From UBA5078 sp051252515 (lineage in GTDB: Bacteria > Pseudomonadota > Gammaproteobacteria > Pseudomonadales > Pseudohongiellaceae): a stretch of DNA of 64,000 nucleotides. Below are positions 17,194 through 26,510 of the stretch, piece by piece. Location of the stretch: positions 765,940-829,939 of the forward strand of contig JBPOFS010000001.1 in the NCBI GenBank assembly GCA_051252515.1, read 5' to 3'. How positions within the stretch are numbered: position 1 is the first letter of the stretch; every line of letters starts with the position of its first letter. The notes below the pieces were generated by a model that saw nothing but the letters and a program-made list of their open reading frames with translations, was not told where the DNA came from and did not search any database. A program made the position numbers and the translations under genes.

Positions 17194-20100
17194 CACTGCA
17201 AACTCAGAAAACATTGCTGCAAAACCAGCACTGAATGACTTCCCTTTAGTATCTGTTCTATGCAGAAGCATGAATCGCCCAGAACTATTAGAGGCCTTAC
17301 TTTCTGTTGAAAAGCAGACCTACACGAATATTGAAATTATTCTGGTAGATGCCACGGGCAAAGGCTTGGACCGACACAAGTCGCTCGCGCTTAACACTGC
17401 ATTGTACGAAGTTGGTGACCAACGCCCGTTAAATCGCCCTGCCGCCGCAAACTTAGCCCTTGCCAGTGCCCACTCAAGCTTCATGCTCTTTCTTGATGAA
17501 GACGACTGGATTGCACCCAACCATATAGAGATGTTGGTGGAGTGCTTGCAGGCGAACCCTACAATAGGCGTCGCTTACAGCAGCACACAAAAAACTACGC
17601 CCGCTGGCATTCCTAGCGGCGAGGCATTTCGCATCGACTATGATCATGCCCGCCTGCGTCGCGACAATTTTATTCCTATTCACTCGGCTATGTTCCGAAA
17701 GTCACTGATCGACCAGGGTTGTCGATTCGATGAAAACTTAGAGATTTTCGAAGACTGGGACTTCTGGCTGCAACTCGCTCAATTGATGCCGTTCATCCAT
17801 ATAGATGAGATTACTGCGTTCTACCGTCAAGGGGGCGAATCTAATACCGCCTCTAGCGATCCAAGTACTCGCTACCAAATCGGAAATCCGATCGCCAAGG
17901 CTCGCGTGCAAGTTTTCAGCAAATGGCTTTCTCAATGGACTGGCGCCGAAATCAATGAAACTTTAGGTACCTTGGATCAAACCGCGTTTATCGAAACATT
18001 GCACAAAGATATTAAACGTCTCAATGCACACTCGCTAGAGGCCGAACAAGACAAACGTCAACTCGGTCGTCAGTTACAAGAGATCGAAGGCCGGTTTAAT
18101 AGCGAACTGCGCAGCGTTAATCACAAACTAAACAAAGCCAACCAAGGGTTCAATCGCCGCACTGCCGAACTTAACGATGCGAAGAATCATGTCAACCGGC
18201 TCACTAATGAATACCAGTTGCTGATCAACTCCCTGTCGTGGAAACTGACCAAGCCCATTCGGTTCGCTAAACGGCAACTACTTGCTCTTGGGGCAGGGAA
18301 GGTAAAACAGCAGTTGCAGCCTAACCAAGCGAAGGTTTCAAACGACAAAGAAGAAGTCATACTTTGTAATCTTGACATCCCTAGTGCCGCACAAAATGAA
18401 TTCCCAGAACAACTAAGCCTGCAAGGTTGGGCGTGCAGTAAAGACGGCATTGAAAAAATTGAAGCGTTTATCGATGGAAAACTTGCGCTCAGTTTTGGCA
18501 CTGGCATCAGCCGCCCAGACATCGCCGAGAATTATCCCGACATCAAGGACGCTTTTACCGCTGGCTTTTTCCAGGAGATCCCATTACCGGATCTCAATGC
18601 GGGCAAACACGAACTAGTATTGACCTTCACAGACAAGGCCGAAAACTCTCGCTCGCTGACACAGGAATTTAGTCTGTTTAAGAACAGCGACCTCTATAAC
18701 ACTTGGTATTGGCGCAATACGCCAGAGACGCAAGTGATCGAGGAGTTGCGCGCTCAATCACTAGAAGACGAAAGTACGACTCTTTTCCATTTGGTATTGT
18801 CGCAAACCGATGACGAAGAGGCTCTACTGCATACCCTTTGCAGCATCGCTGAACAAGCTCATCAACGTTGGATGCTGCATGTCGTAGGCCAGAGCACTCC
18901 CGCCTTTGAGCGTACCTTAGAGAATGCCGGCATCGCGACGTCATCGACACAAGTGCATTTCGTCCCGTCCCTGAATAAATTGCTTGCCGACTTATCCGAA
19001 CGCGACGGCTGGACTTTATTGCTTCAATCAGGGGAAACGCTAGCACCGCAAGCATTGTGGGAGATGAACCAAGCCCTACAGAACAGCACAACCCAATTGC
19101 TGTATTGCGATCATGACAAGTCCACATTATCAGGCAAACATTTTGATCCTTGCTTTACTCCGCAGTGGGCCCCCAATCATCTTTATGCCAGCAACTATGT
19201 AGGCGATATCTTCGCGGTACACAACGCCTGCTTAGTGGCCGTGAAAGGACTCGATCTCTCAAGCCTTGCGTGGCGTTTTGAGGTGTTGTTGACGCTTAGC
19301 GAAACCCCACTGCAAATCAGTCGACTTGCCAAAATGTTATGGAGTGCCCCGCAAGAGTCTTCACAGACGGAAAAACTCGCGGCAGAAACTGAAATACTAA
19401 GAACGCACTTACAGGAACAAGACGCTCAAGTAATCGAACGCGATCATGATATCCGACAAGTACGCTGGCCACTTTCCTCGCAGCCAAAAGTCTCTATCAT
19501 CATTCCCACTATGGGCAAATTGTCTTTAATACAACCTTGTATAGACTCAATGCTAGAACTCACGACTTACAAAAATTACGAAGTCGTTATTCTCGACAAT
19601 AGTCGTGGCAAAAATCCTGAAGGCATTAGTTACTTAAAAAGTAAAAACTTCACAGTCGTCGAGTGCAATGAAGCCTTCAACTGGGCTCGCCTGAATAATG
19701 TTGGCGTCAAGAACTCCACCGGTGAATTGTATTTATTCCTCAATGATGACATCGAAATCATCGATCCGCTGTGGCTCGAAGAGATGGTGCGTCAAGCCAT
19801 CCGCCCTGAAGTTGGTACTGTGGGCGCCCTCCTTTATTACCCTAACGGCGCGTTGCAACACACGGGAGTATTGCTAGTAAATTACGGCGGTGGTGGCATC
19901 CACTTACTGCACAAACGCATGCCAAGCGATTCAATCTATCGCTACTTGCATGAAACGACGCGTGAAGTTTCGGCCAATACCGGCGCATGCCTAATGGTAA
20001 GCCGCGAAAAATTCGAAGCGATCGACGGATTCGACGAAGAACTCGCCGTAGTGGGCAACGATGTAGACCTTTGTTTGCGTCTCCTTGATAAAGGCTATCG

Positions 20101-21454
20101 CAACATTTGGTCTCCTGATGTCAAATTGATCCACCACGAAAGCATTAGTCGAAAAACTAGCGTCCCTAAAGAAAACGAGAAATCGATGTGGAAACGTTGG
20201 AGTAAACGCTTCGTAGCAGGAGATGAGTTTTATAATCCGAACCTCTCCGCTGAGAAAGGCGACTTCACGCTGCAAGTCTCGGGGCTCCCTTCAGTTTCTA
20301 CCGACTCTCAGACGACACTTGAGAGCCGCGCAGAGAGCAAAGGGTTCCAACCAGGGGTTAACCTCATAGGATACACTCGTGCAGAGATGGGCATCGGGGA
20401 AGGCGCTCGTAGTGATGCGAAAGCCTTGGATGCGGCAGATGAACCTTTCGGCATCATCTGCTTCCAGTCCGGCAACCCTTCACGCATGACAGATCTTAGT
20501 TGGCAACATAAAGAAATCGAAAACGCTCCTTACGATGTGACGCTTTTGCACATCAATCCTGACCATGCGTTTCAGGCGATTTCAGAGTTGCCTTCAGAGC
20601 ACTTCAATGATCACTACCGAATTGGCTATTGGGCCTGGGAACTTCCTGAGATCCCCGAGGCATGGGTAGAGACTTTCGTCCATTTCGATGAAATATGGGT
20701 ACCCTCAAGCTTTGTACAAGATGCTGTTGCGATGCGCTCTCCTATTCCTGTGGTGCGCATTCCCCACGCGGTAGAAGTAAAAGTCGACAGTAGCCTAAAA
20801 CGCCAAGACTTTGGGCTTCCCGAAGAGGCGTTCTTATTCTTGGCCATGTTTGATACCTACAGCATGCCTGCCCGCAAAAACCCGTTTGGTGCGATCGATG
20901 CTTTTAAACGAGCATTTGCCAAAGATGATCTTTCTAGTCGTCTCGTGTTGAAAGTTAACAATCCCACTCCTGACTCGATAAGCACTATCAAAGAAGCCAT
21001 CGGAGAGCACCGCAATATTCTAGTGCTCGACAAAGTGTATTCGCGCCAAGAGGTCAACGCGTTGATCTCCAACACTGATTGTTTCGTGTCATTGCATCGC
21101 TCAGAAGGTTTCGGGTTTGGGCCTGCCGAGGCGATGGCATTAGGCAAAGCCGTGTTGGCAACCAATTGGTCTGGCAATACCGACTACATGCGCCCTAACA
21201 ATTGCATGCCAATCGATTATGAACTAATCACGATACAGGAAGACTTTGGTCCATATAAAAAGGGACAAGTTTGGGCGGAACCGGACGTAAAACAAGCCGC
21301 CGAAGCCATGCAGTCACTTGCTAAAGACCCGGCCCTGTCCGTAGCACTTGGCAGCAAAGCCAGATCGACAATCGAAGCAGAATTTTCACCACGGGTCGTA
21401 GGTGAGATGATGCGTAAACGCTTACAAGCGATCAGATCAATGAGCGGACATTAA
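17189..21454 (+). CDS. Giant multidomain glycosyltransferase (GT2 - coiled coil - GT2-like - GT2 - GT4)
   Basis: The first canonical start is ATG 17270, but the frame upstream encodes FPLVSVLCRS, the missing first strand of the N-terminal GT2 domain. No ATG, GTG or TTG exists there back to a stop at 17090. An ATT at 17189, overlapping the PIG-L stop, has AGAGGA seven bases upstream, and I take it as the likely start (1421 residues). Counting from 17270: GT2 domain 1-190 with FLDEDDW; coiled coil 243-320 ending in SLSWKLTKPIR; beta-rich segment 380-475 (GWACSKDG); degenerate GT2-like region about 510-690; full GT2 738-1000 (VSIIIPTMGK, LFLNDDIEI); GT4 1029-1394 with SLHRSEGFGFGPAEAMALG. It probably builds a surface polysaccharide or glycoprotein glycan. 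Acceptor and donor are unknown. Confidence 0.82.
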   Translation: MSTANSENIAAKPALNDFPLVSVLCRSMNRPELLEALLSVEKQTYTNIEIILVDATGKGLDRHKSLALNTALYEVGDQRPLNRPAAANLALASAHSSFMLFLDEDDWIAPNHIEMLVECLQANPTIGVAYSSTQKTTPAGIPSGEAFRIDYDHARLRRDNFIPIHSAMFRKSLIDQGCRFDENLEIFEDWDFWLQLAQLMPFIHIDEITAFYRQGGESNTASSDPSTRYQIGNPIAKARVQVFSKWLSQWTGAEINETLGTLDQTAFIETLHKDIKRLNAHSLEAEQDKRQLGRQLQEIEGRFNSELRSVNHKLNKANQGFNRRTAELNDAKNHVNRLTNEYQLLINSLSWKLTKPIRFAKRQLLALGAGKVKQQLQPNQAKVSNDKEEVILCNLDIPSAAQNEFPEQLSLQGWACSKDGIEKIEAFIDGKLALSFGTGISRPDIAENYPDIKDAFTAGFFQEIPLPDLNAGKHELVLTFTDKAENSRSLTQEFSLFKNSDLYNTWYWRNTPETQVIEELRAQSLEDESTTLFHLVLSQTDDEEALLHTLCSIAEQAHQRWMLHVVGQSTPAFERTLENAGIATSSTQVHFVPSLNKLLADLSERDGWTLLLQSGETLAPQALWEMNQALQNSTTQLLYCDHDKSTLSGKHFDPCFTPQWAPNHLYASNYVGDIFAVHNACLVAVKGLDLSSLAWRFEVLLTLSETPLQISRLAKMLWSAPQESSQTEKLAAETEILRTHLQEQDAQVIERDHDIRQVRWPLSSQPKVSIIIPTMGKLSLIQPCIDSMLELTTYKNYEVVILDNSRGKNPEGISYLKSKNFTVVECNEAFNWARLNNVGVKNSTGELYLFLNDDIEIIDPLWLEEMVRQAIRPEVGTVGALLYYPNGALQHTGVLLVNYGGGGIHLLHKRMPSDSIYRYLHETTREVSANTGACLMVSREKFEAIDGFDEELAVVGNDVDLCLRLLDKGYRNIWSPDVKLIHHESISRKTSVPKENEKSMWKRWSKRFVAGDEFYNPNLSAEKGDFTLQVSGLPSVSTDSQTTLESRAESKGFQPGVNLIGYTRAEMGIGEGARSDAKALDAADEPFGIICFQSGNPSRMTDLSWQHKEIENAPYDVTLLHINPDHAFQAISELPSEHFNDHYRIGYWAWELPEIPEAWVETFVHFDEIWVPSSFVQDAVAMRSPIPVVRIPHAVEVKVDSSLKRQDFGLPEEAFLFLAMFDTYSMPARKNPFGAIDAFKRAFAKDDLSSRLVLKVNNPTPDSISTIKEAIGEHRNILVLDKVYSRQEVNALISNTDCFVSLHRSEGFGFGPAEAMALGKAVLATNWSGNTDYMRPNNCMPIDYELITIQEDFGPYKKGQVWAEPDVKQAAEAMQSLAKDPALSVALGSKARSTIEAEFSPRVVGEMMRKRLQAIRSMSGH

Positions 21455-21471
21455 GCATCGCAATAGCAACG

Positions 21472-22422
21472 TTAGGTGCCAAGGCTTAAGAACGCTTTGA
21501 GCACCACGTTGCGAACAATTCTTGTTTTACTTCCCATCCAAAGCGCCACCATAAGCACAAAGGTATCTTTGTTCTTAATATTGCTGTGATGTAATCCTGC
21601 AAAGGCTCGAGCCTGCGTAACGAGCACGCGATTAATTTCATCGTACGCTGGGTCGCTAAAGGCGCCTTTTATTTTTTGAATACTTAATTTGGACGACTGG
21701 TGAGGCTTGGCACCTACTGTATTGTGTTGATGCTGACGATAGTCAATTAAGGGTTCTTTGATTGTGTCTATATGACCAATTGCGGCTGCAACTAACGCTA
21801 ACCACCAATCATGCATAATAGCTTGCTCTGGAACAGGGCATGCAATAGCCGCCAATTTTTCGTTCACGATTGCCGTACAGCCTGTGACGGAGTTACTGAC
21901 CAAAAACCGTGCGAAACTGCGTTTATCAGGACGCAGCCCTTGGTAGGCAAAAAACGATTCGGCTAATAGCTCCCGCTTTTCATCGACCACTCGTAGATCG
22001 CTGTGAACCAAACATGCACGGTAGGGAAAACGTTTTTCCAAAGCCATGATGGCGACAATACTTTTACTAATTTTACTGCTGTGCCATACATCGTCTTGGT
22101 CGCAAAACATCATATAGGCTGGCTCCAGACCTAAAGCCTCTTGCGCATCCAACACATACTCCATCAGCGCGGAGAAGCCAGCACTCGCACCAATATTTCG
22201 ACCATCTGTACTGACGATATGGAAGCGCTCAGGATGCTGACAAGCGTTGCGTTGGATAATCTCAACGCTGTCATCAGTCGAGCCATCGTCTCGTGTGACT
22301 ATAATAAAATTGGCATAATCCTGTGCGTATAAAGAATCGATTTGCTCTTGTAAATATTGCCCACCATTATAGGTCGGCAATAAAATGGCAATACGTGGAG
22401 AGCTGTTTACTGCGACAGGCAT
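21472..22422 (-). CDS. GT2 family glycosyltransferase (rhamnosyltransferase-like)
   Basis: A 316-residue GT-A enzyme: RIAILLPTYNGGQYLQEQI starts the nucleotide-sugar domain, RDDGSTDDS binds the sugar nucleotide, and FCDQDDVW is the metal-binding DxD. HDWWLALVAA and YRQHQHNTVGA are typical of RgpB/RfbG-type rhamnosyltransferases. Its ATG overlaps the stop of the upstream glycosyltransferase by one base (TAATG), so translation is coupled. It converges on the giant glycosyltransferase gene with a 17-base gap and no visible terminator. Confidence 0.88.
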   Translation of the reverse strand: MPVAVNSSPRIAILLPTYNGGQYLQEQIDSLYAQDYANFIIVTRDDGSTDDSVEIIQRNACQHPERFHIVSTDGRNIGASAGFSALMEYVLDAQEALGLEPAYMMFCDQDDVWHSSKISKSIVAIMALEKRFPYRACLVHSDLRVVDEKRELLAESFFAYQGLRPDKRSFARFLVSNSVTGCTAIVNEKLAAIACPVPEQAIMHDWWLALVAAAIGHIDTIKEPLIDYRQHQHNTVGAKPHQSSKLSIQKIKGAFSDPAYDEINRVLVTQARAFAGLHHSNIKNKDTFVLMVALWMGSKTRIVRNVVLKAFLSLGT

Positions 22423-23333
22423 TACGCTAAATCCCGAGAATCTTTAATTCCCCGCCAGATGTTTTCGGCGTACTGGGCTCGTTTTTTTGAGAACAAGACA
22501 AGCCAAAGACTTTTCAAAATGAATCGTGGAAAATCTCGTATTTTCCACGCCACTGGTGCGTGAGGTTCGCGATAGAGCGCAAAACGATTTCTTGTGGAGT
22601 AGTAACTGCGCAGAGGGCTATGGCTTACGATTACGCCTTTACGCACTAATAGGTTTTCATCCTGCTCACCGATGCTGTGATGCAAAAGCGCGTAGTCTGT
22701 CCCTATAACCTCGAATCCCTTTGCTTGCGCTCTAAAACACCACTCTAGGTCTATGTTATCGATGAAATACTCCGCTTTCATCGCGCCTATAATCTCAAGG
22801 TGTTCCATCACGAAGAAACAGCCAGAAGAAATCAAAAACTCTGCTTGAAAGAGCCGCGTATTGCCATGGAAGTTCACATCACTGCGCTTAAACAGACGTG
22901 AGAATAGTTTAAATGGCATTGGCGCTTCATTACGTAAACTCACGATACGAGGCCCTACCGCAGCTACGGGCTTAGGACTTAAGCGCTGCGCCTCCAAGTA
23001 AGCCATTTGCATATTTTCAAAGAAAGCAGGCGTTAGCTGACTATCCTGATCAAACAGCACTGCGTAAGCGTACTCAGCCTTTCGAACCTCTACTAAACCA
23101 AGGTTCATGGCACTGGCCAGACCAACGTTTTTGGGTAGTTGATGAACCCCCAAACAACGCGGTTTATTCTGCGCAATACTCACAAACTCGGCTGCATTGG
23201 TCGAGGCGTTGTCGATGAGAAGGAAGTCCGTCTGCGCAGATATTTGCTCAAGCAGTGACAACAGCACAGCCGTATCGGGCTCATAGCTTATGATAATCGC
23301 ACAGGGATTAAGCTTTTTATCGTGCCTAGACAT
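22422..23333 (-). CDS. GT2 family glycosyltransferase (rhamnosyltransferase-like)
   Basis: The 303-residue enzyme starts with the GT2 core CAIIISYEPDTAVL, has LLIDNASTN as nucleotide motif and LFDQDSQL as DxD, and ends with an AQYAENIWRGIKDSRD tail, the layout of O-antigen rhamnosyltransferases (RfbN/RgpA-like). The start at ATG 23333 is 35 bases after the membrane-protein gene. With the following enzyme it likely adds successive deoxyhexoses to a lipopolysaccharide or related glycan. Confidence 0.88.
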   Translation of the reverse strand: MSRHDKKLNPCAIIISYEPDTAVLLSLLEQISAQTDFLLIDNASTNAAEFVSIAQNKPRCLGVHQLPKNVGLASAMNLGLVEVRKAEYAYAVLFDQDSQLTPAFFENMQMAYLEAQRLSPKPVAAVGPRIVSLRNEAPMPFKLFSRLFKRSDVNFHGNTRLFQAEFLISSGCFFVMEHLEIIGAMKAEYFIDNIDLEWCFRAQAKGFEVIGTDYALLHHSIGEQDENLLVRKGVIVSHSPLRSYYSTRNRFALYREPHAPVAWKIRDFPRFILKSLWLVLFSKKRAQYAENIWRGIKDSRDLA

Positions 23334-23368
23334 AGAAAGACCTTAGCGTGCGATTGAACAACCTATCG

Positions 23369-23872
23369 TTAGTCCGGTAGGTCGATAGCTACCTGCGGGC
23401 GCTGAGGAAAACGCAACCCTTGCACGTAGAAATAGATGATCGAGAGAATCCCTAGCATCAAGCCAGTGACAACGCCGGCATCGACGATTCCTCGCCAAGG
23501 TTGTGGCAATACGCGCACGATCAAGACAAAACAGATGATCATGCTAGTAAGGGCGAAAGAGAGTAGTTTTCTGCGCTTAGTGGCGTGAATATAACCCATG
23601 CAGAACACTGGTGCTAAAATGACATGCAGAACCTGCGGGTGAGCACTAAGGTAACGAGCCCTGGCGACGACACGTGGCGCGAACGCTAAATGAAAGCCTT
23701 TATAGCCTTCGGCATAAGCCATATACAAGATACTCACAGCGAGCGCGGCCCAGTGCTGCGCAGCGAGATCGAAAGATGCTAATTCGAACGCCATGGGCGA
23801 AAGTCGAAATACTGCGAAGAGTAGTAATGAAACAACCCCTCCAATGCCCCAAACGTATCCTAATGTTTTCAA
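23369..23872 (-). CDS. Membrane protein of unknown function heading a glycosyltransferase operon
   Basis: A hydrophobic protein with four to five predicted helices (VWGIGGVVSLLLFAVF, AALAVSILYMAYAEG, VLHVILAPVFCMGYI, LLSFALTSMIICFVLIV, VTGLMLGILSIIYFYV). I place the start at TTG 23872 (167 residues), because a strong promoter (-35 23929-23934, -10 23906-23911) would otherwise lie within the coding region; a longer frame starts at TTG 23953. The start remains uncertain. No family recognised. Confidence 0.65.
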   Translation of the reverse strand: MKTLGYVWGIGGVVSLLLFAVFRLSPMAFELASFDLAAQHWAALAVSILYMAYAEGYKGFHLAFAPRVVARARYLSAHPQVLHVILAPVFCMGYIHATKRRKLLSFALTSMIICFVLIVRVLPQPWRGIVDAGVVTGLMLGILSIIYFYVQGLRFPQRPQVAIDLPD

Positions 23873-23905
23873 CGTAGTGCAATCCAATCTATTGGCGAAG
23901 GCGGC

Positions 23906-23934
23906 ATTATAGCGACTTAAACACAATATCCCAA
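23906..23934 (-). promoter_or_regulatory. Sigma-70 promoter of the membrane protein/glycosyltransferase operon
   Basis: On the minus strand, TTGGGA (23929-23934) and a perfect TATAAT (23906-23911) are separated by exactly 17 bases. It lies just past the stop of the chpA-like gene and predicts a leader of about 25-30 bases before TTG 23872. Confidence 0.65.
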
Positions 23935-23942
23935 CGCGCACT

Positions 23943-26501
23943 TTAACTCCCAAGGCGCAGACGAATGCGATTGCCTTGTAATGGGCGACTATCCACGCTT
24001 AATTCACCTCCTATAGCCTGTATCTGCTCTAGCACAGGCTGCATCACTGCAGCTGAGAGCGCCGGCCCATCGTCACTCAACTCTATACTGATTCCTCCCT
24101 TGTATGCCTGCACCTCTAGTTGTAACGTCGTGATTTTGGCTTTCGAGCGTAGTCGGCGCATCCTCTCATCCTCGACACCGTAGTTAATAAGCACCTGCAA
24201 TAGTGACTGTAGAGGCACGACGAAACTAGCGATCGTCTCGCGTCGGAACAATAGCGCTTCATTATGAATGTGTAGAGTGATCTGCTTGTTCGCTGTATTG
24301 GCGTGTCGTGCCACGAAACGTTGCAGCCGCGATCTCACCCTTCCGAAATGGACCCGTTCAGCGCCATCGAGCTCTTCTTGTAGCTGCCGCAGGAGAGAGC
24401 CATGCTCCGCCAGCAAACGATTAAGAAGAGACTGCTCTTTCGTGATTTGCTGCAAAGACTGACGCTGAGACAAGGCCTCCAGAGTTGCAAAGCTGGAACT
24501 CAGTTGTGCAAGCAATTGCCGACTGCGCTGCTGCAACCCATTTCGTCTCCATTTTGGAGCAACCACCGGTAGCCCTGTCGCCAGAAATCGATAAAGTGGG
24601 GCGATGATTCCACTTATATTCTCGATATGCTGGCGCGCCGCGGCACGATTCAAACATTCACGTAAAGTGCGGTGCCCTGGCCATAGCAAACTATGCAGGT
24701 CTATAGAGTCAATAGTGCCGGGAAGCGCACAAAGCGCACTGTGGACTTGCTCTAGGGCCTCGCTCAGCTCCGCCACCCTATCCACATTCAGGGCTCGTGC
24801 ACCAGCGGCCAACATATTGAGCTCTAGAATACAGCGACGATTATTTAGCACTAACGCCTTAAGCTCTGATGGTTTCGATTCTAGTTGGTCTGGAAATCGA
24901 ATTAGCTCATGAATATTTTCAGATAGAAAGCTCGCTAATTGTTCCGAGGGGACGGCTTCAACAGGCGTATCATTCGAACAATCTAGTACCGAAATATTGT
25001 GCTGCCGTGCTGCATTTGGCGACAGCAACACAACCACCTCTTCGGCGGCCATGAGCGCGGCCAAATCTCTCGACATAGAGCATTTTTTCTCGCGCTCCTG
25101 TATTTGAGAAAGTATGCATATTTTCGGCAACAAGTTAACCAGAGCAACGCTCAATTCAACTCGCCCTTCTATTGCTTGCGTATAAAGTACTCGAAACCAC
25201 CAGATCAACTCATAGAGAATCAAGTCGCCCATACAAAACGCTGCAGCACTAAATCGAGCTAATGCCCAGTTAACCGTTGAATCAATAGCCACTCTCTTAT
25301 GATCACCTTGAGAATTTTTCACATAAACTGTTAGAGTCGCCTCTATAGCTTTTTGCTCTTCTCTATAAACGCTTAGTAAAGAGTCATGCTCGGACGTGGT
25401 GAAACAGTCCCGTGTTTTAAACTGCACTCGACTGCATTTAATGTAGCGATCACAACGCACCTTGAGTTGACGGTTAGTGACGGGGGTCGATCTAGAGTTG
25501 CTGTGTTGCTCTATCACTAACAAACATAGCAGCAACAATTTCATCGCATGCGACGAGTTAATTTTCCAGCATTGGAGATGCCTTATATATGATCGAGTAA
25601 TTTCCAATGTGGTTTTTATATTGTCTATCTTTGTATTGCGCTCTAGCACCTCTAGAATAATCTTAGCTTTTAGAATAATGTCCGCGCACTTTTCTAGCGC
25701 TATTGCTTTATCCCATTGCGCCTCTTCAATGTTTTTAGCAATATTGCCCGGCAAAAGCTGTAGTAGATTATTCTGCGCTTGATCCAAGAGAATTTTTCGT
25801 GAGGAGGCTTGCACTTCCCCACTACTGACTTTGCCTATCAAACTGTTGTTATTTTTGCTTAGCAATTCGATGTAGAGAAGTAACGAAAGATCGCTCTTCT
25901 CGCTCCAAGCAGCGCTTGTGGAATCTGTGCCAACAAAGGCTCGAAATAGAACCAAGAGCTCGGCGACGTCCACCCCCGCAGCGTTATTGTTATTTCCTAT
26001 GCGCTCATGTGTGCGCAGTTGACCTAAGCCTTGTTCCGCGGCAAGCCCCAAGCTTGCCCAAAACTCTTTTGGAAACTCGATCTTCGATGAGGGTGGCCTA
26101 GCATCTTGGGGTAATCGGGTAGCGCGTCGCAACGCCCGTAAAGAGTTCAATGCTGTGACGCTCAGAATACTGTCATGGACTAAGCCCTCTTCATCACTCA
26201 TCGACTCGACCAACAACAAGCACGCCTCGACTAAAGGCTTTAGCTGCACATGCTCATTACTGGAACACAAAAAACTTATGGCTCTCTCTATCTCTTTACA
26301 AAAAGTCATCAAGCGCTTGTTCATCGTGAATATGCTTAACTGGCACACCACTAGGCTTACTCGGCTGACAATGCCTAAATAGGCATCGCTGCGTTGAAGT
26401 ATATATTTCTCTAATTGCACACAGACAGTCGTGGCCTGCATGCGCATATAGCGCTGCAACGTCTTAGTTGGAAGTTCACATCCCGGATTGTGAGTGTGCA
26501 T
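23943..26501 (-). CDS. Degenerate ChpA-like chemosensory protein (pseudo-Hpt and pseudokinase)
   Basis: The 852-residue protein follows pilG and pilH in the position of chpA. Residues 540-590 align with an Hpt domain (RRCILELNMLAAGARALN against the family's LHTLKGSARMAG); the phospho-His is replaced by Asn562. Residues about 715-852 align with the CheA/ChpA dimerisation and ATPase region: GRVRSRLQRFVAR, then PLQSLLQVLINYGVE against PLEHMLRNAVDHGIE, with the N-box Asn replaced by Val770. The G1 box is DDGPAL, and the ATP lid with its G2 box is missing before the final GGELSVDS strand. CheW-like and receiver domains are absent; Pseudomonas ChpA is about 2470 residues. The start has AAGG eight bases upstream. 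No frameshift is seen, so it is a maintained gene rather than debris. Confidence 0.78.
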   Translation of the reverse strand: MHTHNPGCELPTKTLQRYMRMQATTVCVQLEKYILQRSDAYLGIVSRVSLVVCQLSIFTMNKRLMTFCKEIERAISFLCSSNEHVQLKPLVEACLLLVESMSDEEGLVHDSILSVTALNSLRALRRATRLPQDARPPSSKIEFPKEFWASLGLAAEQGLGQLRTHERIGNNNNAAGVDVAELLVLFRAFVGTDSTSAAWSEKSDLSLLLYIELLSKNNNSLIGKVSSGEVQASSRKILLDQAQNNLLQLLPGNIAKNIEEAQWDKAIALEKCADIILKAKIILEVLERNTKIDNIKTTLEITRSYIRHLQCWKINSSHAMKLLLLCLLVIEQHSNSRSTPVTNRQLKVRCDRYIKCSRVQFKTRDCFTTSEHDSLLSVYREEQKAIEATLTVYVKNSQGDHKRVAIDSTVNWALARFSAAAFCMGDLILYELIWWFRVLYTQAIEGRVELSVALVNLLPKICILSQIQEREKKCSMSRDLAALMAAEEVVVLLSPNAARQHNISVLDCSNDTPVEAVPSEQLASFLSENIHELIRFPDQLESKPSELKALVLNNRRCILELNMLAAGARALNVDRVAELSEALEQVHSALCALPGTIDSIDLHSLLWPGHRTLRECLNRAAARQHIENISGIIAPLYRFLATGLPVVAPKWRRNGLQQRSRQLLAQLSSSFATLEALSQRQSLQQITKEQSLLNRLLAEHGSLLRQLQEELDGAERVHFGRVRSRLQRFVARHANTANKQITLHIHNEALLFRRETIASFVVPLQSLLQVLINYGVEDERMRRLRSKAKITTLQLEVQAYKGGISIELSDDGPALSAAVMQPVLEQIQAIGGELSVDSRPLQGNRIRLRLGS

Positions 26502-26510
26502 TTTAAAACC

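Noticed and set aside
17090..17270. Frameshift between PIG-L and glycosyltransferase as the cause of the missing start
   Set aside because: PIG-L has a family-like end at 17193 and a coupled ATT start with good spacing exists, so a frameshift is not required, although a sequencing error cannot be excluded.
23943..26501. chpA-like gene as a pseudogene
   Set aside because: The frame is intact over 852 codons with a good binding site and tight spacing to pilH; loss is limited to catalytic residues and domains.
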